Source of the DNA: JBNAVY01 sp049700195
GTDB lineage: Bacteria > Bacillota > Thermoanaerobacteria > Thermoanaerobacterales > Thermoanaerobacteraceae
Assembly (NCBI GenBank): GCA_049700195.1
Contig: JBNAVY010000022.1
Location: 1 to 36,854 of the forward strand
Reading direction: 5' to 3'
DNA length: 36,854 nucleotides
The notes under the pieces were generated by a model, which was given only the letters and a program-made list of their open reading frames with translations, had not been told where the DNA came from and did not search any database. Each line of letters starts with the position of its first letter. Position 1 is the stretch's first letter. Below, piece after piece: positions 6,458-14,079 of this stretch. The translations under genes and the position numbers were made by a program.

Positions 6458-7524
6458 CAGAAATATGTTTTTAAAGTTTCTTTTGAGTTTAATACTCTTA
6501 ATGCTCCTTGTGCAAGTGCAAGCATTTCTATTTCTCCTGGATATACATAAATAGGAGCTATAAAATTTACTCTATCTTTTATAAGTGTTACAAATTCATC
6601 ACTATATGCAATACCTCCAGTAATTCCTATTGCATCTACGTGTCCTTTAAAAACAGCTGCCATGCTACAAATCTCTTTTGCAACTCTATATGCCATTGCT
6701 TCAAATACCAGTTTAGCATATTTATCTCCGTTATTTATTCTTTTTAATACTTCTCTGACATCATTTGTACCAAGAAGAGCTGTCAAACCACCTTTCCCAT
6801 TTATCATCTTTTTTATCTCTTCATAACCGTATTTACCACTAAAGCATAAGTCTGCAACATCAAGGGCAGGAAGTCCCCCAGCTCTCTCAGGTGAAAAAGG
6901 TCCATCCCCATTTATAGCATCGTTAACATCTACAATCTTTCCCTTTTTATGTGCACCTACCGATATGCCTCCTCCAAGATGAGCTATTATAAGATTTGCT
7001 TTTTCATACTCCTTACTAATATCCTTTGAGAGGCGCCTTGCTACTGCTTTTTGATTTAAGGCATGGAATCTACTTTTTCTTTTTATTTCTGGAATACCAG
7101 TAATTCTCGCCACATCTTCCAGTTCATCAACAACAACTGGATCTACTATAAAAGCCTGAATACCATATTTATCTGCTATCAAACGTGCAATTATACCTCC
7201 CAGATTTGAGGCATGTTGTCCTTGAATACCATTTTTTAAGTCATTTATCATGATATCATTTACAATATAAGTACCACTTTCAACAGGTTTTAGCAAACCT
7301 CCTCTACCTACTACTGCATCAAATTCTGACAATAAAAAGTTGTTATCATGAAGTGTTTTAAGTATGCACTCCACTCTGAAATCCATTTGATCAATAATAT
7401 CATTGTATTTGCTTAATTCTTTGTTTGAATGCCTTATTGTATCATTAAATAATTCATTTTCATCTTCATAAACTGCTAATTTAGTTGATGTTGAACCAGG
7501 GTTTATTATCAAAATTTTATACAT
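6457..7524 (-). CDS. buk: Butyrate kinase
   Basis: Acetokinase-family (ASKHA) enzyme converting butyryl-phosphate and ADP to butyrate and ATP. The 355 residues match the usual length. The N-terminal phosphate-binding loop reads IINPGSTSTKLAVY (5-18); further family segments are AVVGRGGLLKPV near 85-96, IAHLGGGISVGAH near 180-192, DGPFSPERAGGLP near 206-218 and AIGITGGIAYSDEF near 297-310. The start has GGGGAG ten bases upstream. The usual partner, phosphotransbutyrylase (ptb), is not next to it or anywhere in this window. It follows the chemoreceptor-like gene by 116 bases that contain a 12-bp inverted repeat. Branched-chain fatty acid kinase is a possible alternative substrate range. Confidence 0.93.
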   Translation of the reverse strand: MYKILIINPGSTSTKLAVYEDENELFNDTIRHSNKELSKYNDIIDQMDFRVECILKTLHDNNFLLSEFDAVVGRGGLLKPVESGTYIVNDIMINDLKNGIQGQHASNLGGIIARLIADKYGIQAFIVDPVVVDELEDVARITGIPEIKRKSRFHALNQKAVARRLSKDISKEYEKANLIIAHLGGGISVGAHKKGKIVDVNDAINGDGPFSPERAGGLPALDVADLCFSGKYGYEEIKKMINGKGGLTALLGTNDVREVLKRINNGDKYAKLVFEAMAYRVAKEICSMAAVFKGHVDAIGITGGIAYSDEFVTLIKDRVNFIAPIYVYPGEIEMLALAQGALRVLNSKETLKTYF

Positions 7525-7568
7525 AATATTAAATCTCCCCTTTTAAATGATGAAAGCTTAATCAAAAT

Positions 7569-7626
7569 TATACTTGGAAGCAAAATCAGCAGAAATTTAG
7601 ATAAAATATTTTTACTTCCAAGTATA
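7569..7626 (-). repeat. 12-bp perfect inverted repeat in the buk leader
   Basis: Arms TATACTTGGAAG (7569-7580) and CTTCCAAGTATA (7615-7626) are separated by 34 bases. They lie between the chemoreceptor-like gene and buk. The RNA could form a long-looped hairpin, or the arms could be two operator half-sites. No clear T run follows on the minus strand, so it is not a good terminator; a TATAAT-like element overlaps the arm nearer to buk. Confidence 0.55.
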
Positions 7627-7640
7627 CATTATTGTTTTAT

Positions 7641-8453
7641 TTAATAAAGTCTTGTTTTATTATAAAGTTCTTCAAACATTTTATTTATTTCTTCAAGTTC
7701 GCTATTTGCATTTTCTATAAGTTTATATAGATTCGTATTTGTATTCTTTATTTTTCCCATATTATTGTAAATTTTATAATTTATTTCTTTAAGTTCTATA
7801 AGCACATTGTTTATAGATTCTACAGAGTCTTTAGTTGACATAGATAACTTCCTTATTTCATTTGCAACTATTGAAAACCCTTTACCATTCTCACCAACTC
7901 TTGCAGCTTCTATTGCCGCATTTAAGCCCAATAAATTTGTGCCTGAAGAAATATGTTTAATAAAATTTATAAGCTCGTCAGTTGATTGAGCATTGTCTTT
8001 TGCATATTCTGCAAGCTTTGAGACCTCCTCTCCTATTTCTGATACATTTTTTGAAATTAAAAATATCTCTTGTATCATTGAGTAAATCTGCTGCAATGAA
8101 GAAAATACTTTTTCGGTTATATTTGCTATCTCATCCTGCTTTTCTGTCGATTGAAATATACTTACTCCTCCTATTATTACACCGTTTTCTACCAGCGGAA
8201 ATGCTATGGCAATATATGAGAAACCATACACTTCGCTTCCTACTCTTCTAACAATACGTTTTCCACTTTTTATTGCTTCATATATAGCAGTACCCTCTTT
8301 TAAAAGATCTCCTACCTTTATGTTATGATTTATTTTTTTGCCAGGTAAATATAATACGCATTCATTAACATCACATATTGATATGCCTAGATCCTCTGTT
8401 GTCATTGTATTAATAAAAGGTGCTATTTTTTTAAACGCATCAATAAGGGTCAT
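7641..8453 (-). CDS. Soluble methyl-accepting chemotaxis-like receptor
   Basis: A 270-residue cytoplasmic protein without membrane segments. Residues 1-105 form a compact alpha/beta sensory domain with VGSEVYGFSYIAIAFPLVENG, of a PAS or GAF-like kind. The C-terminal half is a short coiled-coil signalling region with the conserved hairpin tip of chemoreceptors, GTNLLGLNAAIEAARVGENG at about 171-190, that docks CheA/CheW. The helical part is much shorter than in membrane receptors, as in the soluble YfmS-type proteins of bacilli. Its position between the FabH-like gene and buk suggests it senses a metabolite or redox state related to this cluster; that is inference. The start follows GGGGTGATGAA. 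Confidence 0.85.
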   Translation of the reverse strand: MTLIDAFKKIAPFINTMTTEDLGISICDVNECVLYLPGKKINHNIKVGDLLKEGTAIYEAIKSGKRIVRRVGSEVYGFSYIAIAFPLVENGVIIGGVSIFQSTEKQDEIANITEKVFSSLQQIYSMIQEIFLISKNVSEIGEEVSKLAEYAKDNAQSTDELINFIKHISSGTNLLGLNAAIEAARVGENGKGFSIVANEIRKLSMSTKDSVESINNVLIELKEINYKIYNNMGKIKNTNTNLYKLIENANSELEEINKMFEELYNKTRLY

Positions 8454-8490
8454 TTCATCACCCCATATTATTCACCAAGATATGCACTGC

Positions 8491-9471
8491 TTAATATATA
8501 AAAGCTGATGCAGCCATAGAAAATCCTACTCCTGAGCCTACAAAAACAATTAGATCTCCTCTCTTAATCCTATTATTTTTTACTGCATCGTCTAAAGCCA
8601 TAGGAAGACAAGCCGAGCCTGTGTAACCGTATTTTCCCATAATAGTGGTTGCCTTTGATCGATCTAATCCCAATTTATCCATAACTTCTAATATTACTGA
8701 CTTATTTATCTGAGTAAAAAAAATATGATCAATATCTTTAACTTTATAACCAACTTTTCCCACAACTTCCTTTACAATAGGTGGCCACATTTTTAGGTTT
8801 CTATCTGGAGGAAGAGGTTTGAAAGATGTTAAAAACTGGTCTTTAGGATTGTCTTTTCTAAACGGATTTTTTGCACCACCATCATATATACCTAGAAAAT
8901 CATACTGGCTACCATCACCTATAAATTTAGATGTTAAAAATCCCGCATTTTCTTCTGTTGAAGTCAGTACAACTGCTCCTCCACCATCTGCAAATATAGC
9001 AGAAAGTCCCGGTGTATTATAGTCAACAAATTTACTCATGTTATATGCACCAATAACTAATACTTTATTTAATGAATCATCAGCCATAATCATTTTTGAT
9101 GCAACTGCAAGAGAACCTGCAAATCCAGCACAAGAAGCATTTATATCAAAAAAGCCAGCATTTGTTGCTCCAAGCCTTCCTTGTACAATTGCAGAAGTTG
9201 GAGGTGTAATATACTCGGGAGTATCTGTTGATAAAATTATTAAATCAATATCCTTCGCTGATATATCTGCCATGTCAAGAGCTCTTTTAGCTGCTTCATA
9301 TGCAAGATCTGCAGTGCTTTCATCTTGACCAGTTATATACCTTTGAAGTATTCCAACCTTATTTTCAAAATTTGTACTTATTGGCTCACCTATTCTTTTT
9401 GACAGTTCTTCATTTGTTATCAAATTCTTTGGATGATAACTCCCTACTCCTATAATTCGTGCTTTTCTCAT
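8491..9471 (-). CDS. FabH-like (KAS III fold) protein lacking two of three triad residues
   Basis: Thiolase-superfamily protein of 326 residues from the ATG at 9471, which has AAAGGAG eight bases upstream (an ATG 27 bases earlier lacks one). The nucleophile is kept: Cys114 in FDINASCAGF. The histidine of the usual HQAN motif is replaced by Thr253 (FFTQINKSV) and the asparagine of YGNT is replaced by Tyr283 (YGYTGSACLP). With Cys but without His and Asn, decarboxylative condensation with malonyl-ACP is unlikely, while acyl transfer through Cys114 remains possible. It is not in a fatty-acid synthesis operon: neighbours are an alpha/beta hydrolase 16 bases upstream, an esterase, and a CoA-transferase. 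I infer an acyltransferase or C-C bond cleaving role, not identified. Confidence 0.8.
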   Translation of the reverse strand: MRKARIIGVGSYHPKNLITNEELSKRIGEPISTNFENKVGILQRYITGQDESTADLAYEAAKRALDMADISAKDIDLIILSTDTPEYITPPTSAIVQGRLGATNAGFFDINASCAGFAGSLAVASKMIMADDSLNKVLVIGAYNMSKFVDYNTPGLSAIFADGGGAVVLTSTEENAGFLTSKFIGDGSQYDFLGIYDGGAKNPFRKDNPKDQFLTSFKPLPPDRNLKMWPPIVKEVVGKVGYKVKDIDHIFFTQINKSVILEVMDKLGLDRSKATTIMGKYGYTGSACLPMALDDAVKNNRIKRGDLIVFVGSGVGFSMAASAFIY

Positions 9472-9487
9472 ATATTTGTCTCCTTTC

Positions 9488-10384
9488 CTATTTCCCAATA
9501 AAGTCTAGCATAACCTTTAATGTTTGTTCTTCATTATCAATAAACACACTATGAGCTGCTTTTTCAATAATTACAACATAACTATTCTCTCCTATTTCTT
9601 TTACTGTTTCATCAATATACTCTTTTTTTACAATTAAATCATATTCCCCTAATAATAACAATACAGGCATTGTTAGTTTATCTACTTCTTCTGTACCCAT
9701 GACTACTCCATTATGAATGTGTGATATATTAAAAATCTGAGTTGCCCATGCACAATCAGGATAATTTCTTACTGTAAAAATATCCTCTATGAGCTCTTCG
9801 TAATAGTTTTCTTGAGGCTTTTTATGGTTAAACACAGCAGAATCCCAAATATTTTTCATTATTTCTCTGTTCCCCGATCTCAATGCATAAACTATAGGCA
9901 AAACTTGTACTTTATCATTAAATACTTCTTCTTTTGTTTTCCAATATTCACCCGGTATTACTCCACCTTCTTCATCTTTTTTTGTAAATGGTATACCTTT
10001 GCAAGATGGTGAACTTACCAGGATCAATTTTTTTATTGCATCAGGGTGGTCAGCAGCTAGTTGCATAGAAATTACTCCACCCATAGACCAACCTACAAGA
10101 ATAAACTTTTTGATATTCATTTGTTGCGTAAAAAGCCATATATCTTGAGAAAAATCCCTCATAGTTTCAATAGGCATGTTATATGAAGAGATTCCTGCTC
10201 CTCTTAAATCTACTGCATAAAGTTTTAAATTTTCAGGAAATCTTTGCATAAATTTTTCCCAATATTTTGATGAGACTAGATTACCATGAACAAAAATTAT
10301 TACATCCTTTCCACCTTCTCGTTCTCTGTAACCAATTTCCTCTCCATTTGGTAAAGCAATTTTTTTATATATTACTCTACACAT
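9488..10384 (-). CDS. Alpha/beta hydrolase, cytoplasmic
   Basis: A 298-residue serine hydrolase. Visible features are the oxyanion segment FVHGN (31-35), the nucleophile elbow GWSMGG with Ser100, Asp250 in LGEYDLIV and His279 in KAAHSVFID. There is no signal peptide or membrane segment. The ATG at 10384 is chosen over one ten codons earlier because GGGGGA lies nine bases upstream. It is followed closely by a FabH-like gene, an arrangement repeated with the other hydrolase at 14055-14894. Substrate unknown; a short-chain ester, lactone or thioester is plausible given the secreted esterase and CoA-transferase beside it. Confidence 0.85.
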   Translation of the reverse strand: MCRVIYKKIALPNGEEIGYREREGGKDVIIFVHGNLVSSKYWEKFMQRFPENLKLYAVDLRGAGISSYNMPIETMRDFSQDIWLFTQQMNIKKFILVGWSMGGVISMQLAADHPDAIKKLILVSSPSCKGIPFTKKDEEGGVIPGEYWKTKEEVFNDKVQVLPIVYALRSGNREIMKNIWDSAVFNHKKPQENYYEELIEDIFTVRNYPDCAWATQIFNISHIHNGVVMGTEEVDKLTMPVLLLLGEYDLIVKKEYIDETVKEIGENSYVVIIEKAAHSVFIDNEEQTLKVMLDFIGK

Positions 10385-10455
10385 AAATTTTAATCCCCCA
10401 TTTATTTTTATCATCTATAAAATACAATTCACTTTTTCTAAAAAAATTTCTTTTG

Positions 10456-11667
10456 TCATTTTGACAATTGTGAATCTATCCAATCCATAGCTGATTTATC
10501 ATATGCCAGCTCAAGGTGATTTAAATGGTATACGTCTTTCGATAAAAGTTTTGCTCCTGATTTTGTCATTGCCGATGTATCAGTAGCACTTTTTACAAAT
10601 ATTAATCCATCACTTGGCCCTGTAGTCTCCCACGGAACACCATTTATATAATTATAATCTCCAGCCAGCACTGATATTTCTACAGAAGGATCTACAGAAG
10701 AATTCTGCAATGTATTAATAAGATTTCCACCTTCTTTTATTGCATAATCTATCCCATAGGAATAACTAGCATAACCCCATCCTCCATAATAAGTTGTATA
10801 CCAATCTTGCTGTGTTGTATTTAGAGAATATACACTATCCCACCTTGCTAACATCTGAAGTTGTCCTGGATAGGCGCCACCTTCTGTATATATACTGTGA
10901 TAGGTTGTATTATACCATAATCCATAAATCAACATATCAGTATAAGGAACAGGTCCAAATCCCCCAGTTGTCATTATACCCCATGACATATTTGTATTTC
11001 TAAAAGTAAAATCAATTCCGCCATTTGGGGCTCCCAGTTGAATATATCTTCTCACATCTTTTCCAAAATCAACTCCCCATGATTTTTTGACATTTGATAT
11101 ATACATTCTCGCAGACATATTACCTTTGCTATGTGCTATAATATCAACTTTACTTGCTCCTGTTACAGCCTTAACCTTCTGAATCGCATCAGCAAGAATC
11201 TCTCTTTGAATGTAATTATCCCCATGTGGATGTGCAAATGTAACAACAAAAACTTTATAACCTTTTTGTGATAAATATTGCATCAAGCCAGTAATCGAAC
11301 CATCCCTTTTAGGATCTGCAAAAAAGTTTGCATCAGAACCAGCACCGTGAACAAGAATAACAGGATATGGCTTTGTACCTGTATCCCAACCTGATGAATA
11401 GTGTAGCAAAAAATATTGTGAATTTGGTTGAGGATTGTTGTTAAATTCTTTGATGATTTCTGGATCTTTCTGCTGATTATCTGTTATGAATTTTTCTTGT
11501 CCTATATTAGGATTGCTATCCCTTAAAAGTTCTACTTTAGTCCAGTATTTAGAATCTGTAAAAGTTTTTATTGGTGTTGGGTCAAAATATGATGTTGCTT
11601 TATAATGTCCTTGAAATAATAATAATGATATTATTACCAATAAAGGAAAAACTCTTACCCTCCTCAT
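10456..11667 (-). CDS. Secreted lipase/esterase, possibly a polyester depolymerase
   Basis: A 403-residue exported hydrolase. Residues 1-24 form a signal peptide (RR, then a hydrophobic stretch PLLVIISLLLF). The mature protein shows the oxyanion motif HGAG (107-110), the nucleophile elbow AHSKGN with Ser180, a likely catalytic Asp353 in GPSDGLIF and His384 in HLNHLEL. The AHS-x-G elbow and the order of motifs match the lipase class 2 group (LipA/LipB of Bacillus), which also includes the amorphous-PHB depolymerase PhaZ7; the Lys after Ser180 is less common. A Tyr/Trp/Gly-rich insertion (about 245-305) may form a lid or binding surface. No cell-wall anchor is seen, so it is probably released. 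It is transcribed with a CoA-transferase and hydrolases. Confidence 0.85.
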   Translation of the reverse strand: MRRVRVFPLLVIISLLLFQGHYKATSYFDPTPIKTFTDSKYWTKVELLRDSNPNIGQEKFITDNQQKDPEIIKEFNNNPQPNSQYFLLHYSSGWDTGTKPYPVILVHGAGSDANFFADPKRDGSITGLMQYLSQKGYKVFVVTFAHPHGDNYIQREILADAIQKVKAVTGASKVDIIAHSKGNMSARMYISNVKKSWGVDFGKDVRRYIQLGAPNGGIDFTFRNTNMSWGIMTTGGFGPVPYTDMLIYGLWYNTTYHSIYTEGGAYPGQLQMLARWDSVYSLNTTQQDWYTTYYGGWGYASYSYGIDYAIKEGGNLINTLQNSSVDPSVEISVLAGDYNYINGVPWETTGPSDGLIFVKSATDTSAMTKSGAKLLSKDVYHLNHLELAYDKSAMDWIDSQLSK

Positions 11668-11715
11668 AAATTGATCCTCCCTTCTTCATCGTCATTTTAC
11701 TTTAACATTCAAATA

Positions 11716-13011
11716 TTACCATATCATAAGCTCTTTAGCCTTTTCTTTAAGCTCATCTCTAAATTTAGGGTGAGCAATATTTATTAAATTTTTTAATCTG
11801 TCTCTTATTGACCGTCCTCTCATTTCTGCAATACCATACTCTGTAACAATATAGTCTACATCATTTCTCGATAAAGTTACAGCAGAGCCTTCTGTCAGAA
11901 CAGGAACAATTGTAGATATAGCATCATTTTTTACAGATGAGTACAATGCTATTATTGATTTCCCTTCTTTCGAAATTTGAGCCCCTACTGCTGTGTCTGC
12001 TTGCCCTCCCGTGCCGCTGAATTGCCTTATTCCAAGGGATTCTGAACAAACTTGACCTGTTAAATCTACCTGGAGTGCAGTATTTATAGATACCATTTTA
12101 TAATTTTTACCTATTACATATGGATCATTGACAACTACCCCTCGTTGAAATTCAATTCCCATATTATCATCTATAAAATCATACAGTTTCTTAGTACCAA
12201 GTGCAAATGTAGCTACGGATTTCCCCTTCCATAAGGTTTTTTTCTTATTGGTTATTACTCCGGCTTCAAATAAATCTACCATTCCTTCCGTAAACATCTC
12301 TGTGTGTATGCCAAGATCTTTTTTATTTAAAAGTGCTTTTGCTACAGCATTTGGTATCCCGCCTATTCCCAATTGGATCGTTGAACCGTCTTCTACTAAC
12401 TCAGCTATATAATTCCCTATTATTTTGTCTTTTCCGTTTGGTTCAACAATAGGAATTTCAGGAACAGGAGCATGATTTTCAATAATGAAGTCCACTTGGC
12501 TTATATGGATTTGTGTGTCGCCATATGTCCTTGGGAGGTTTTCATTTATTTCTAAAACAACATAATCAGCATTCTCAATAATATCTTTTTCATAAGTAAT
12601 ACCTAAAGATAACGATAGATATCCATTTTTATCCATAGGTGTTGCTGTGCCTAAGAAAAACCTGGGTTTTTTATAATATAATCTCTTTGTTGATGCTAAA
12701 TGAAGATGATTTGGTATAAAAGATACCGTCCCGTATTTATGTGCTTCACGGAGTCCTGCAGTATAAAACCATGATTCAGTAAGAAAATGACCTTTCATCG
12801 AAGGATCCATAAAAAAATCATAATTCTTCATTGGCAAACATACAACAACTGTTATATCTTCAACTCTATCTTTTATAGTATATAGTTTACTTAAAATGCC
12901 TTGAGGTTCAGAAGCGGCCATAGCAGATACAATTTCATCTTTACTGCTAATCTTTGATAAAATTTCTTCAACAGAAACCAACTTTTTCTTGTACAGTTCT
13001 TTAAAATCCAT
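11716..13011 (-). CDS. Family I CoA-transferase (acetyl-CoA hydrolase / 4-hydroxybutyrate CoA-transferase type)
   Basis: A 431-residue two-domain CoA-transferase that moves CoA between an acyl-CoA (typically acetyl- or butyryl-CoA) and a carboxylic acid. Glu238 in GIHTEMFTEG is the expected residue that forms the glutamyl-CoA thioester, at the same number as in the clostridial 4-hydroxybutyrate enzyme. Other family segments are QLGIGGIPNAVA (213-224), FSGTGGQAD near 329-337 and YIVTEYGIAEMRGRS near 386-400. The start lies behind AGGAGG. In this cluster it would activate an imported or released acid to its CoA ester at the expense of acetyl-CoA; butyrate, 3-hydroxybutyrate and 4-hydroxybutyrate are all candidates and cannot be told apart from sequence. 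Confidence 0.88.
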   Translation of the reverse strand: MDFKELYKKKLVSVEEILSKISSKDEIVSAMAASEPQGILSKLYTIKDRVEDITVVVCLPMKNYDFFMDPSMKGHFLTESWFYTAGLREAHKYGTVSFIPNHLHLASTKRLYYKKPRFFLGTATPMDKNGYLSLSLGITYEKDIIENADYVVLEINENLPRTYGDTQIHISQVDFIIENHAPVPEIPIVEPNGKDKIIGNYIAELVEDGSTIQLGIGGIPNAVAKALLNKKDLGIHTEMFTEGMVDLFEAGVITNKKKTLWKGKSVATFALGTKKLYDFIDDNMGIEFQRGVVVNDPYVIGKNYKMVSINTALQVDLTGQVCSESLGIRQFSGTGGQADTAVGAQISKEGKSIIALYSSVKNDAISTIVPVLTEGSAVTLSRNDVDYIVTEYGIAEMRGRSIRDRLKNLINIAHPKFRDELKEKAKELMIW

Positions 13012-13050
13012 TTTTTAAAACCTCCTGTCATAAAATTTATGCCATAAAAT

Positions 13051-14079
13051 TTATTCTATAGGTCCCCACTTTATTGTAATTGCATCCCATACATAACCTA
13101 TCCCTGCACTTACCCATACTACTACATCACCATCTTTTATTTTTCCTTCTTCCAAGGCAAGTTGTGTTGAAAGTATCTGGTCAATCTGACCCATATGCCC
13201 ATAGTTTTCTAAGTAAATCGATTTGTCAGAAGATAATCCTAATTCATTTAAAATAAATTCATGAGCAGACCTTTTCATATGAAGTATAGCAAGATAGCCA
13301 ATATCAGATTGCGTATAGCCACTTTTCCTTAGAGATTCTTTAATAACACCTAAAAAATTAGTCATTGATTTTTCTTCAAGGCCTTTTTTCATATGTTCTA
13401 TATTCAAAACATCTAATTTATACAGACCTTTATCAATCATTTCATGGCTTACAGGATATTTTGTCCCTCCACCTACAACAGCAACATCTTCAGAAAAGGA
13501 GCCATCAGTTATAATTGATGCATCAAGTACAATATTTCTATTATAATTTTTCTTCAAAAGAATTGCTCCTCCTCCTGCAGCAAGGTCATACATGAAAGAT
13601 ACGCGCGGATTCTTATAATCAATAAAGTCAACGTTTCTGTATCCACCAGCAATCATAACGGTATTAATATTATCATCTGCAACCATCATATCTTTCGCTA
13701 TCTTTAAAGCTGCAACTGCTGTACCGCACCTTAGCGCCATATCAAAAGCCCACGCATTTTCTGCTCCTATTTCGTATTGTAATTTAATACCAGATGTCCA
13801 AAGTAGATATTCTTTGTGTTCTTCGCCTATATATATAATGAGGTCTATTTCTTTTGGATCAACACCAGTTCTTTTAAGACAATCTTTAGCTGCTTGTATT
13901 CCCATATAACAAGTATGATCTTTGGGACCTGGTATAGGCTTTCTTATAATCCCAAATTTCGTTCTTATAATCTCTTCTGGTATTCCTGTCTCTTTTGATA
14001 TATCTTCAGATGTCATATATGTCTCAGGAATATATACACCTGTCCCTACAATCCCTACGTTAATATCTTTTCTTTCCAT
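13051..14079 (-). CDS. Second FabH-like protein, divergent, with Cys-His-His triad
   Basis: A 342-residue KAS III-fold protein. Cys118 (FDMALRCGTAVAA) aligns with the FabH nucleophile and His267 (AILHMKRSAHEF) with the HQAN histidine; the asparagine position is His295 (YGHMGQID). A Cys-His-His set is normal for KAS I/II but not for FabH. The flanks of the active site (RCGT, HMKRS) are unlike fatty-acid FabH, so the acyl and acceptor groups are probably different. It overlaps the upstream hydrolase gene by 25 bases, and its ribosome binding site GGAGGAG lies inside that gene, so the two products are probably made together. The CoA-transferase follows after 39 bases. Function unknown; it is only distantly similar to the other FabH-like protein here. 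Confidence 0.8.
   Translation of the reverse strand: MERKDINVGIVGTGVYIPETYMTSEDISKETGIPEEIIRTKFGIIRKPIPGPKDHTCYMGIQAAKDCLKRTGVDPKEIDLIIYIGEEHKEYLLWTSGIKLQYEIGAENAWAFDMALRCGTAVAALKIAKDMMVADDNINTVMIAGGYRNVDFIDYKNPRVSFMYDLAAGGGAILLKKNYNRNIVLDASIITDGSFSEDVAVVGGGTKYPVSHEMIDKGLYKLDVLNIEHMKKGLEEKSMTNFLGVIKESLRKSGYTQSDIGYLAILHMKRSAHEFILNELGLSSDKSIYLENYGHMGQIDQILSTQLALEEGKIKDGDVVVWVSAGIGYVWDAITIKWGPIE

Noticed and set aside
13012..13050. TGGCAT sequence upstream of the CoA-transferase that resembles the -24 block of the sigma-54 promoters
   Set aside because: The bases 12 positions downstream of GG are AT instead of GC, so the -12 block is missing.
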